This document shows, one piece after another, positions 36,201 to 48,268 of a stretch of 64,000 nt of DNA (positions within the stretch are counted from its first letter, which is position 1; every line of letters starts with the position of its first letter). The position numbers were made by a program, and so were the translations under genes. The notes under the pieces were generated by a model that worked only from the letters and a program-made list of their open reading frames with translations, had not been told where the DNA came from and did no database searches. The stretch comes from Argyresthia goedartella (lineage: Eukaryota; Arthropoda; Insecta; Lepidoptera; Argyresthiidae): the NCBI GenBank assembly GCA_949825045.1, contig OX463824.1, positions 32,582,001-32,646,000 of the forward strand. The letters are read 5' to 3'.

Positions 36201-39200
36201 GTATATTATTTTGTGATTTTCGTAATTTCTTTATTGCACATGAAAATCACATTATATATATATATATATTATATTGAAAAAACATGTACAAAGGCGAGCT
36301 TATCTCTAACATGAGATTTCTTCCAGCAAACCGTAATGGGTAGGAAAGATGATGGTTGAGCGGTGGAAGACCTTCGCGTACAATACAATTCTATAAGTAC
36401 TACGCAATCAGGGCATGAAGGACTTTGCTCAAGCTTTAACAATGTTAAATTTATATTTAATTTACAGTGACCTGTTACCCCACCTAGCAGAGTTACTAAG
36501 TTATCTTTACTTAGATTAAGTGAATGCCTTTTTTGGATCCTTCCTTATAATAAACATCTTCCACTGTCTACAGTCTTGTTCTTCAATTCAAGGTTCGCAT
36601 TACGCGTGGCTATTAAGTTGAAGATATTACTAATATGGGCAATCTGGGTTCCGGCCCAATGAGAGGATAACTAAGGCTAAGGGCACATTTCAAAGAGCCT
36701 CGCTTATTACTAAGATCCAAGTTACTCGCTTAGTGACTAGTCTTAGCAAATAGACCTATTGCTTGCTTAGAAGTTAGCCACGCTGCAAGCGGCTCGCCTC
36801 GTGGTCGGAGGGTCTACAGATGATGGGCAGATATTCCACAATCTTGTCTGACAAGGAACAGGCAGGGGTTTTGGTTTTACAATCCGTTCGCTAGCTTTCC
36901 GGTTGCAAAATCGATTAATTTAAATGAATAGCTGATCCCGGACATTATAATAAAGTCGTGCCGTACGTAACGTTCGTGACTATGATCTGACAAAAGGCCA
37001 CGTATGCAAGGCATGCCCTATTAGATACCCCAATCCTTCACTTCCGATTGGGTAGCACATGCCGTGCCAACATGGCCTTTTGTCACAGAATAAGGGGCTT
37101 AAGAATGTTGACAGGAGATGAGCTAACAACTTGTCACTGAATGCACTTCCTTGTAAACCTAGCCTACTTTTCTATACATTGGGTGAGCACCTATCAATCT
37201 ATCTTAGACCTCTGACCATGCCTTATTTTTGAACACCAATTTCACTGGACTTACCCAGTGCATATCTCAAGTCTGCCCTGGCCGCGTTGCCGGCAGCAAC
37301 AAGCAGCATCAGAGTGTTCTCAGCTCGGTACACCGCGTCGAGCACTGACAGCTCCATGGTGTGCGGCTCCCCTGTTGATGCAAGCAATGTAAATAGAAGC
37401 CACGGTCAAGATATTTATCACATTTAATAATATTTTTAACTTTTTATTTTATTCAGTATTGATTTTGGAAAACCAAAAAGTGGTTTGACAGCTACCTCTC
37501 GGGCCGTGCGCAGGTTATTGGATTGGAAAAAAGCGATGGTACTATGTTGTTTTCCTCGATAAAGCGCTCAACAAGGGGTGTGCCTCAAGGGTCGATATTA
37601 GGCCCCCTTTTGTTTATTCTTTACACAGCAGAGATAGTTTCTGTCGTGGAGAGCAGCATTTGCCATCTCTACGCAGATGATACCCAGCTATATATATCAT
37701 CCGTCCCTTCCGACATCAACACTGCAGTCCAGTCCATAAATAACGATTTAGAGCGGGTGGCGTCATGGTCAGAGAGAAGCTGTCTAGTGCTAAACCCTAG
37801 AAAATCTAAGTACATGATCCTTGGTACAAAATGTCAGATCCATAATACTGTCCAAGCCCTAGCCCTCAATGATATAGCTATCAGGGGCGACACAGTGGAA
37901 AGGGTCGTAGAAGCAAAAAATCTTGGGTTGTTGATGGACGGTGAGCTTCGATTCGAAAATCATATCAGAAACGTAGTCAGCAATTGTTTCTACCGCCTTA
38001 AGATTCTTTATAATATACGTGATTACCTTAGCACTGATTTGCGTGTCAGGCTAAGTGAATCATTGATATTATCTAGATTAAACTACTGTGATGTCGTATA
38101 TGGTAGCTGTATACTTGGTCGGTCGAAAAGGTTAATTCAACGTGTGCAAAACGCATGTATACGTTTTTGTTTTAAAATCCCTCCTAGATCCCATATCACC
38201 CCATACTTGGATGCAGCTAAACTTCTGAACATGGAAGCTCGTCGGCATTTACACCTAGCCAAACTACTCTTTGGTGTAATACACACGCAAACCCCACCCT
38301 ACTTGTACACCAAGCAGTGTGACCAGATTAAATTTTACGAAAATACCGAGGCACCTCAAAAAAATACTGAAATATACCGATTTACATAGGACAGATATAC
38401 CAATAAAAATACTGATTTTCTTAACAGGTTTTATTTATTCATTTTCACAATAAATGTTAGAGTTATATTTTAACATCTTTTTCGAAGGATTAAATTTTAC
38501 ACAACCTCCTTCATCCTTAACACCTTGCTTTGTTTTTAAAATTGCTGACACATTTTTGTTTACAAATCTATTTCTTTGGTCCGTTTTTATTAAATTTATC
38601 TGTGAAAATATGCGCTCGCATGCAGCATTCGATACCGGTATACATAGCAGAGATTTACTAAAACTAGTTATATTTTTGTATTTTAACATGCCATCACTGT
38701 TAGAAATTTTCCCAACTTCCACCCAAAATTGTTCACATGAGATGGGTGAGCCAGTGCTCGAAGATTGTAACAAATCACTTACTTCGCGATCAAACTTTAG
38801 GGTTCTATATTCTTCGTCGATTAACTGCATTTGTTCTGGCTGTACTTCGCATGGGAAAGTTTCTATTACATTTCGTAAACTGCGAAATTCTTTATGCACG
38901 GCAGTGTGTGGGTCAAGAAATTTTAGTTCTTTAAAAACTGGATTTTCAAAAGGCAAACGTGATTTCAATTGCGTGCTTAGCTCAATTAAAAATGATTGGC
39001 ACCTTCTGAAAAACTCAGCAATCTGTTCTTTCATGTTTACATTTCCCCTGTGTTTGATTAATTCTTGGCCCACTTGAATACCTAAGTACATATCTTTCAA
39101 TGGCAAATAATTTACATGTGACTTTGGGTCTAAGGTAAATACATTTTCTGTATGTTTGATGTAATTAGTTTTCATGAAGCAACCCAAAATCGACAAGTAC

Positions 39201-42200
39201 ATACTAGATGCATCATCATACAGTCTATCAATGCACGGATAGTCGCCTTGAAAAATTACGTTAAATTTGTTTACAATCGGCAAAATGTAGTCCAAAAAGT
39301 GAAAGTACAATTTGTTTATATCAGTGGTAAAAGAATTATATAAAAATTCTGATGACATATTGCGATCACTCAAGTATTGGTCTTGAAAGAACAATTGCAA
39401 TGCCCTCCACTGCTCAATTATTCTACTAATACAGGCATGAAGTGAAAGCCACCTTATGTCGTAATGACGCAAGATTCTGTGATTTTCAGTGTCTGTGAAA
39501 TTTTGGAACTCAGCAAATTCTCTTTGACGCTTGCTGCTTTGAGAAAAATATCCATATACTTCTTTTACTATTTGTTCTAAATTTCTAGGCAGTATTTTAC
39601 AGGCGTGGCTAACACTTAATGCTGCAGAGTGACAAACACATTTTATGAAAAAGCACTTTGGGTTTACTTCTTTAATTTTTGCAACAATGCCAGAGTGTTG
39701 ACCAAACATCACATTCGTAGTATCAGCAGCGAATCCTATTACGTCTTTCATTTCTAAACCTAATTCGGATAATTTTGATGACAACGAATTAAATAAATGA
39801 CCTGCGGTCTCACCACTTAAATCAACTAAATCAAGGAATTTGGTTTGTACAGTACATTTAGTTTCAGAGAAGTATTTAATTACTATCGCCAATACTTTGA
39901 CTGTCGCAACATCTGTACTCTCATCGATTATAATTGAATATACTGGTTTACCTGAAGGAGATGCAGTACGAAGTATGTCCTCAATCATATCTTTTTCGAA
40001 TTCGGGTCCTAAAACATTATAAGTTATAGCAGCTGCTTTGGTTCTCTTGCAGGAAAATTCTTTCGCAATATCGGAATCGGTAAAACACTTCACTAGAACT
40101 TCACTAAGATGGTCCATAGCTCTAAATGGGATATTGTGTTCCGACAGAAAACTGCATAAACGCAGCTCAGCTTTCTTGACTTCGTCTTTCAGTGGGGCCT
40201 TTTTGAAAAATGTATCAACCTGAAAATTAAATGAAAAAATACTTGGTTATTTTGGAAACAAAACCAGGATGATTAACTTTGAATTAAAATATATCAAAAC
40301 TCCTTGAACTAGGTAAGTAAAGCGAGTTATGCTTACCTTTGACTGTCCTTTATATTTTATCAAGTTCGATTTATGCTTTTCAGTATTTGCATGCTGTTTT
40401 ATAGATGCTAATCTACTTTGCAGTTTCGCATTGCATGCTTTACAAAATGCGGTGAACTCATCATCTTTATAACGTGAAAGCCACGAAGAAAATTCCGGAA
40501 TTTGTTCCCACTTAGCTAAATAACTTTGCTGAAAACTAGACATGCTGTCCGGATGGATGCAACTTTTTTTTTTTTTTTTTTTATGTAGCCTCCATGGTGT
40601 CCCACTGCTGGGCAAAGGCCTCACCATTTCGAGTCCACACATCCCTATCAGTAGCTGTACTGACCCACCCTGGCTGAAACTTATCCAGGTCGTCCCTCCA
40701 TCTCCTTCTGGGCCTTCCCCTACGCCGGTGTCCGTCTGTGGGCACCCATTCAGTTGCTGTTTTCGCCCATTTGTCGGGGTGCATTCTACAGACATGTCCG
40801 GCCCAGGTCCACTTGAGCTTGGCAGTCTGAACTCCTACATCCGCGATCCCAGTTTTTGAGCGATGCAACTAAGTAAATAAAAATAACGAAAATCGCAATC
40901 TATTTATATGATGACAAAAACATCTCCTATTTTGGGGAAATTCCCGAATTATCGAAAGAAAGTCCTCAAAGATTAAGTCGAGTGCAGAAGAGACAATCAT
41001 TTCACTTGAACCGTATTAGACGATTTAATACTAGTAATTAAGTATCTTTTATGTCTAACTACTACCTATTCATGCAACTGAAAACTTAAAAACTAGACGT
41101 TGTTTTGAAAATTATAGATAAACTAGCGGTCCGTCCCGAATTCGTCCGGGTAGACTGATATTCATGAAACAAACGGATTTGAATGTATGAAATCTGGAAA
41201 TTACACTATATCTAATGTTGCAAACCGCATTAAAATCGGTCCAGCAGTTGTAAAGTTTTAGGCGAACATACATTGTGCAACTCTGATTTATACTACGTAT
41301 TGATTGATAATTGTATAGGTAGTATTACAATACTACAACGCCGGCGACGGCCGTCTTTCTTGTCATATCTGTAACTTACTCATCTTTGCTCATAGATAAC
41401 ATGTATAAACTAAATCCGGGAAAGCCCCCAGCCAATGTTCGCGTTCCGGGGAATTCCGCAAACATTGTCCCAAGGACGATCACTCACTACGGTGTTGCCA
41501 TAACGTCAACCATAATATACCCAAAAATACTGACTCCCAGCAATATACCTGAAAATATACTGATGTTCGGAAAAATCGATGAAATATACTGAAAAAGTAT
41601 TAAAATACTGAATCTGGTCACACTGACACCAAGATAAAATGGGCGACCAGGCTACGTGGCGTGCACAAGCACAGAATACTTACACTGGCGCATCGAACGG
41701 CGACTTTCCGCGGGAGTTTCAGATTTGCGGCATCTAAGTGTTGGAATGATATTCCCCCTCCAGTCCTTGAAGCGGCTAGTAGGTGTGCCTTTGGGCGGAA
41801 ACTCAGGGCACATTTGCTAGATCAGCAAAGACTACTCCTCTCCTCCGTACCAACCTCACGCCGCAATAAGACTTGAGTCTGTGGTCGCTCATTGTCAGTG
41901 GGACCGAAAACCCAACACTTAAATTTAATGAAAAGAGGGATTGAAAAGCGCGGGCCATGTTTATTTATTTAACTTTTTGTATGTGTCATATATAACAGCC
42001 ATATCTATATTTACCATTATTTTTACCTATTTTTTATATATTCTTTATATTTATGTATTGATGGATTGTACCACGCCGCGGTCTGGGGCGCTCGCGAGGT
42101 AACACTTGGCGCTGACTGAAAATCAGCATTGAAGGCCTGGCCTTCAACATAATGCTGAGTCAGACGCCATTTATAATGACAGTGACACACCACGACTGTC

Positions 42201-45200
42201 ATTTCATTTTATATCATGTGTCAATGCAACTATTTATCTCTGTGTTTTGTTTCTTTGTCGTAATTGTAGTGTGTTCACTGTCTTTATAATAAATGTTTCT
42301 TTCTTTCTTTCAAAAATACGAATTTAAATTAACGTCAAACAGCACTTGGTTTAACACCCCATCAGAGGAAGTGACGTAATAGTTGTTGTCGGTAAGGGAC
42401 AGAGCTATGCGACGGTCTCCCTTTCCTTTCTTTCCTTTTTCTCCTTTCCTTGAAAAAAGGAGAAGGACATTGTCGCATAGCGGCCTTACTGTCTACAGCT
42501 ATTCCTAGCTGCCAACCTGCCGTTTGAACTCGCCATTTTTGGCATTAAAATATAGTATTTTAATGTTTCAATATGCTCGTTGTCTATTCGACATCAAGAT
42601 TTACGTTGTAATGAAAGAGAAAATAAAACGAATTCATGATGCCTATTGTTCAAGGGCTGTTGTTGGAAGTCGTCACGGTGTTGTTGTGTTGTGTATATTT
42701 TAAATGACATCATTTCAGGGAAACTAATTAAATAATAATGCTAATGTTTGATATCGTGGCGTGTGGTTTGTACCGTGCGCCGCTGCGTGCAGTTGACCCC
42801 TAAAATCATGCTCGTGTAGCTGGGAGCTGTGAGTACACTAGTGTGTCGTCGTGCCGCTTGTACCTTGCGGCGGCACAGCTACTCCCGCAGGTCGTGCTCG
42901 TGCAGCTGGGAGCTGGGAGTACACTAGTGTGTCGTCGTGCGGCTTGTACCTTGCGGCGGCACAGCTACTCCCGCAGGTCGTGCTCGTGCAGCTAGGAGCG
43001 CCACAGCAGCATCAGCACTGTACAGCTAGATCTGAGTACACTAGTGTGTTGTCGTGCGGCTTGTACCTTGCGGCGACGCGTGCAGCTGCTCCCGTAGGTC
43101 GTGCTCGTGCAGCTGGGAGCGCCACAGCAGCATCAGCACTGTACAGCTGGATCTGAGTACACTAGTGTGTTGTCGTGCGGCTTGTACCTTCCGGCGACGC
43201 GTGCAGCTGCTCCCGTAGGTCGTGCTCGTGCAGCTGGGAGCGCCACAGCAGCATCAGCACTGTACAGCTAGATCTGAGTACACTAGTGTGTTGTCGTGCG
43301 GCTTGTACCTTGCGGCGACGCGTGCAGCTGCTCCCGTAGGTCGTGCTCGTGCAGCTGGGAGCGCCACAGCAGCATCAGCACTGTACAGCTGGATCTGAGT
43401 ACACTAGTGTGTTGTCGTGCGGCTTGTACCTTGCGGCGACGCGTGCAGCTGCTCCCGTAGGTCGTGCTCGTGCAGCTGGGAGCGCCACAGCAGTATCAGC
43501 ACTGTACAGCTGGATCTGAGTACACTAGTGTGTTGTCGTGCGGCTTGTACCTTGCGGCGACGCGTGCAGCTGCTCCCGTAGGTCGTGCTCGTGCAGCTGG
43601 GAGCGCCACAGCAGCATCAGCACTGTACAGCTGGATCTGAGTACAGTAGTGTGTTGTCGTGCGGCTTGTACCTTGCGGCGACGCGTGCAGCTGCTCCCGT
43701 AGGTCGTGCTCGTGCAGCTGGGAGCGCCACAGCAGCATCAGCACTGTACAGCTGGATCTGAGTACACTAGTGTGTTGTCGTGCGGCTTGTACCTTGCGGC
43801 GGCGCGTGCAGCTGCTCCCGTAGGTCGTGCTCGTGCAGCTGGGAGCGCCACGGCAGCATCAGCACTGTACAGCTGGATCTGATTACACTAGTGTGTTGTC
43901 GTGCGGCTTGTACCTTGCGGCGGCGCGTGCAGCTGCTCCCGCAAGTCGTGCTCATGCAGCTGGGAGCGCCACAGCTGCAGCAGGCCTCCGCTGCTCACCA
44001 GCGCCACGCAGCCGGAGTGGGGGGAGGTGGGCGAGAGTATCGGCCCGTCGGAGAGTACCACCACGTTCACAAGTTTCTGTGGGTACAAGTTACGGGTTAC
44101 TTTTATATTCTCAACAAACTCTGTGGCGCTGCGGTTCTGGCTCTGCCTACCATGCAAGAAAAAAATCCCCAGGTCTTGGATGTTTATGTGTGTGATGTCG
44201 CTGTTTCTGGTTCTCATGATAAAGGGTATCCTAGTGTGGGGCCAGAAGCAATGTATGTGCCTGTATATAAGTGTTCATGTTTATATTAACGGTTTGAAGG
44301 ATCTATTCCGATGGCGGGCGTCACATCTAAAGGGGACTGAATAGGTCAAACGGGAATGAGGTGGCTTATCCGGTGATTCGGGCTAATAAATACAGCGTCT
44401 CGACAGAATACGATATAGTAAATTGAGATAACATTTAAGAGGTAAGAAATGGCACAGGGCATACCGTAACTAAATGTAAGTACGTGTGTGTGTGTGTGTG
44501 TGTGTGTGGATGGAATGGACGCTAGTGACACAGGAACGAGTGGACGTGAGAAGGACTGTTGAGAGGCTGATGCGTGTGTCTACAACTCACAGTGTCCGCG
44601 TGCGCTGGCATGGAGCCGAAGAACAGCACGGACACGCGCCGCCCGAGCCCGCCCAGCCAGCCGTGCGGCGGCCGCAGTGTGCGCGTCGACACCGCGGCGC
44701 GACCATCTGTGTAACAACACAGGCGCGTTAGTCACACAAAGCGCCACGCCTGTTCCCAGATGGGTTAGCAGAGGCAAAGTGCGCCCACGTTTACCCAGTT
44801 ATTAAAAAATAGCTCGCTTAAATGTGGCAAATAATGATAGTGAAGCGGCGACGGAGGCGTCAAAATAAATGTCATGAAAACACAACCATTCCTTATTGCT
44901 CTAGTCTCGTACCACAGACATCTGCTGAACTGAGGAAAGGAGAAAACTTTTTCTTGATTGTTATTTGCTCATGTCAATTTCACACCATCGTAAAAGTTCT
45001 TCATAAAATGATCGCCTCACCTACAATCCCCTGCTTCAACAGCACAACAGTGCAAGTGGTAGTCGCCAGCACGAGTCCATCCTCCATCGGCTCCGTCAGC
45101 CGGTCGCACTCCTGCCCAGCGAGCTCGGCGGACACGTCCACGTAGACTCCTTCCTGACCGATGGAGGGCCAGTAGCGAACGGTGCCTTCGGGGGACACGC

Positions 45201-48200
45201 CGATGCAGGATGGCATCTGGAAGGCAGACACCATAATTCATTATTCCTTTATTGCAGACAAACGAAATATAGGAAGTGTTATAATTATAAGCTATAATAT
45301 ATATAAATAGTGTACAAGGGCGAGTTATTTTGTAACAAAAGAAAAGCAAACCAAGTAAGGATGAGATAGGTTGATTGTGGAATGTGGGCTAGACCTGTGT
45401 TCAACATAAAATATAATTTACCTACTTATTTTTATAGTATATGTGTAATGGGCCGTCCCTCCTTCCTACAATCATCAATACCTCGTTCCTACGATCATGA
45501 GCTGGGACTTGTTTCGGTTAACCAGGAGTCCGAAGGATAAAGCCCCCCAGCCTCTCACACCCTCAATATCAGCATTCAGTGCATCCACAGCAGACTTTAT
45601 ATAAAGAAACTTTGTTGCAGTGCGTGTCACTGTGAGATTGCGCTGTCGCTTGTGAGTAATCAAGGACTATTTTCGCTTGAACGTATTTTGTTGTATACTC
45701 GACCTTTCAAATATATATGATGAACATGGTCTTTGTATCCGTGCGTATTCAAGTAGGTACTATTGCGTTTTTATTTTTCATTCTTAATGCTAATTAGTAG
45801 CCTACTCTTTGATTTAAATTTATATTTTAGGTTTATTAAGTTATGTTATTGTTTTATAGCTAATAGTAAAAATGCTTGACATATACTATCAGAATGTTCG
45901 TGGCCTGCGAACTAAAACTGCTAGTTTATCTGAATAGCTATGATGTAATTGCGCTTACGGAGACCTGGCTTCTAGATAGTATACACAGTTTTGAATTACC
46001 TTTCGACACGAGATATTTAGTTTTGAGAAGAGATCGCGATAACGCTCTTCTAGGGAATGCAATCCCGATCCTGCGGGATCCCGATCTCGCGAGATCCCGG
46101 GTATTTTTTCGGGATCAATCCCGACGCATCATATGACGAGATCCCGTTCGGGATTGACGGGATTGGGCGGCAGGCAGGCATTGACACGTCCACTCGGGGC
46201 GCAAGCGGCGCGCTGACTGACGGCCGCGAGCGACAGGAACGCCAAACATCGTTAGATAACTATTTCCGAATATTAGCGACTGGTGACGAGTGGGAGTAGT
46301 GGGAGTGGGAGGGATAATATAGAACTGTGTCGAGTAAGTTAGAAATAAGTATATACGCGCGGAGAGACAGTAACTCCTCCACCCAAAGACTGCTTAGGAA
46401 GAGCCTCTTCCTAAGCAGTCTTTGGGAGGAGGAGTGTTTCTCGTGGTACGCAAGGATCTTATCGTGACTTCGTGACTGAGAGGCAGGACTGGCGCAGATC
46501 GGCTGAGGACATCTGGTTGACTATTGGTACTAGTTGCGAACGACCTAAATTGTGCTATATTATTCGCATATGTTCACTGTATCTCTGTAAAGAGCACATG
46601 CTTATAATGAACAATTGTTAATTTTTTCGATTAAACTTAGTGATTTAATGATGACGCATCCATGTGATAAATTTATTATTTTAGGCGATTTCAACTTAAC
46701 ATTTTATAAATGGGACTCTTGATAACAATCATGTGCCGGTCGACTATGTTAGTCATATTTTCACGTTATGTTAAGATATGTTGACGACCGTCACAGATAA
46801 GGTATATTTATATTCATCACGCACTGTCTTATGCACGTCATTAAACAAAATCAAATCAAAATCAAAAATTGTTTATTTCATAACAAAAACATGTTTGCAC
46901 AGACGTGGGATCTCTTCTGCATACCTATTTCAAACCACGCTGCAGAAATCCATAATCAAGACCCCACCCAAACCAAGACGACATCAAGCAAGCCATGACG
47001 GACCAGAAGCCAAAAGATTTCAACTGAAGATTTCCCGCATCGAACTCAAGATACCGCAAGAATAATGAACCGATAGTCAGCCGACTGCTGATTTATCAAA
47101 ATGGAGCTCGCACCAGCAGAAACGAACGCGTCGGCAAATTCATTCACAGCAAGCAGATTTTTCAAGTTCAAGACATAGGAAGCCGTTCCAGCCCCCAGAA
47201 GAGTATTGAAACATCATCGATATACCTAATCCAACGAATATTGGAATCATCCAGGAAGAACATCGCACGAAGAATAATCAAATCACTGAAGAGAGAGAGA
47301 GATATATATTTATATATAAACGATTGGTGTACAATATGTGCCCTATGTTGCCAAATCCCAAGGTTTTTAGGCACACAAATTTCATCAATCGACAACTTAA
47401 TATTCACTCAAGAGTGAAGAGCACGCACGTACATATGACGTACGAGATCATTGACTGCCTACAGCCAAGGTTGCAGATTTAATGCTGACGCTGATTCAGC
47501 ACAATCATCCTTGTGTAGGTACGGTCGCAATTATAAACAAACAGTGATTACAACTTCAACGACGTGCGATGCAAATTGACTCATCGATTCCTGAAAACAT
47601 GGGCGGCTGCAGCATCAGACGACTCTCCTGCGGATCTTTTCCAGTTATAGGTTAGGTTAGTTTACTAACCGCGAAGCCCCATTTTCCAAGTGTTTTTCTG
47701 TTTTCCAGTTTTTAGTTTATTTTATGTAGTGTGCGGAGTAATATTCATTTATTTTTTTCCCTAAAGGGGGGAGTATCTGTGCCGGTCGACTATGTTAGTC
47801 ATATTTTCACGTAATGTTAAGATAAGTTGACGACCGTCACAGATAAAGTATATTTATATTCATCACGCGCTATGTCTTATGCACGTCATTAATAACATGT
47901 ACCAACCTAAGTATATAAGCTAGGATTCCCTATAATAAATTAGTCTAGTATAGTCTCGTATTTGCGCGCATCTCAAGCCTTTTACTTTACTCCCGAAGAT
48001 GTCGCTCTCCTTATAATTGCCTCTGGCAAAAATCAGTTGGAGCTCTCACCCACTCTCACCCACCACTACTAACCCGTCGGTAGAAAACTTAGTCGACACG
48101 ATGAATTCATGTTGCTTGAGTCAGTCTAATAACAGTTTTTCAATTTTTATTTGCGTGGACCTATAATTAGCATTGTTTTATTCATTTACACCATGTTTAT

Positions 48201-48236
48201 CTGTTGTTTTTTGCTGTAAGTCCTCCTAAGACCGTA

Positions 48237-48268
<32 letters not shown>

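Larger units (their letters stand above)
38315..41625 (-). mobile_element. hAT transposon, apparently complete
   Basis: 15-bp terminal inverted repeats CAGTGTGACCAGATT at 38315 and 41625, flanked by a perfect 8-bp target-site duplication ACACCAAG (38307-38314 and 41626-41633), the hallmark of hAT. ATACTG hexamers recur near both ends. It carries a two-exon transposase gene and an RTE fragment inserted in the 5' UTR. A dispersed GCGGTCCGTCCCG-type repeat lies at about 41124-41290. Confidence 0.96.
37523..41876 (+). pseudogene. Jockey-type RT with intact YADD, split by hAT
   Basis: Segments 37476-38314 and 41634-41876. Blocks: GVPQGSILGPLLFILY, YADDTQLYISS (catalytic YADD intact), LNPRKSKYMILG, KNLGLLMDGELRF, then after the insert FRFAASKCWNDIPPPV. 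The only clear lesions are 5' truncation and the transposon insertion at TACACCAAG, so the insertion is relatively recent. Confidence 0.88.
37476..42311 (+). mobile_element. Jockey-type element C, interrupted by hAT (intron 6)
   Basis: 5'-truncated non-LTR element in antisense to Nup133. RT runs from WFDSYLSGRAQV (about 37476), continues to the hAT insertion at 38314 and resumes at 41634 in the same frame until TGA near 41876. The 3' UTR ends AATAAATG followed by TTTC repeats (42295-42311). Confidence 0.88.
45871..46727 (+). pseudogene. Non-LTR endonuclease domain, broken by insertions
   Basis: IYYQNVRGLRTK and ALTETWL (45880-45975), then an insert (about 46044-46424), then GGVFLVVRKDL, and GDFNLTFYKWDS near 46685. 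An LTR element starts right after, at 46732. Stops are present. Its RT half is not adjacent. Confidence 0.75.

Noticed and set aside
38454..39077. 207-residue plus-strand ORF
   Set aside because: Antisense shadow of the hAT transposase exon 2.
25081..43974. CRISPR-like direct repeats
   Set aside because: No unique spacers; units are contiguous duplications of a eukaryotic exon end.
42851..44344. ORFs on both strands over the 121-bp array
   Set aside because: They are shadows of the repeat; the real exon 6 explains the only conserved coding frame.
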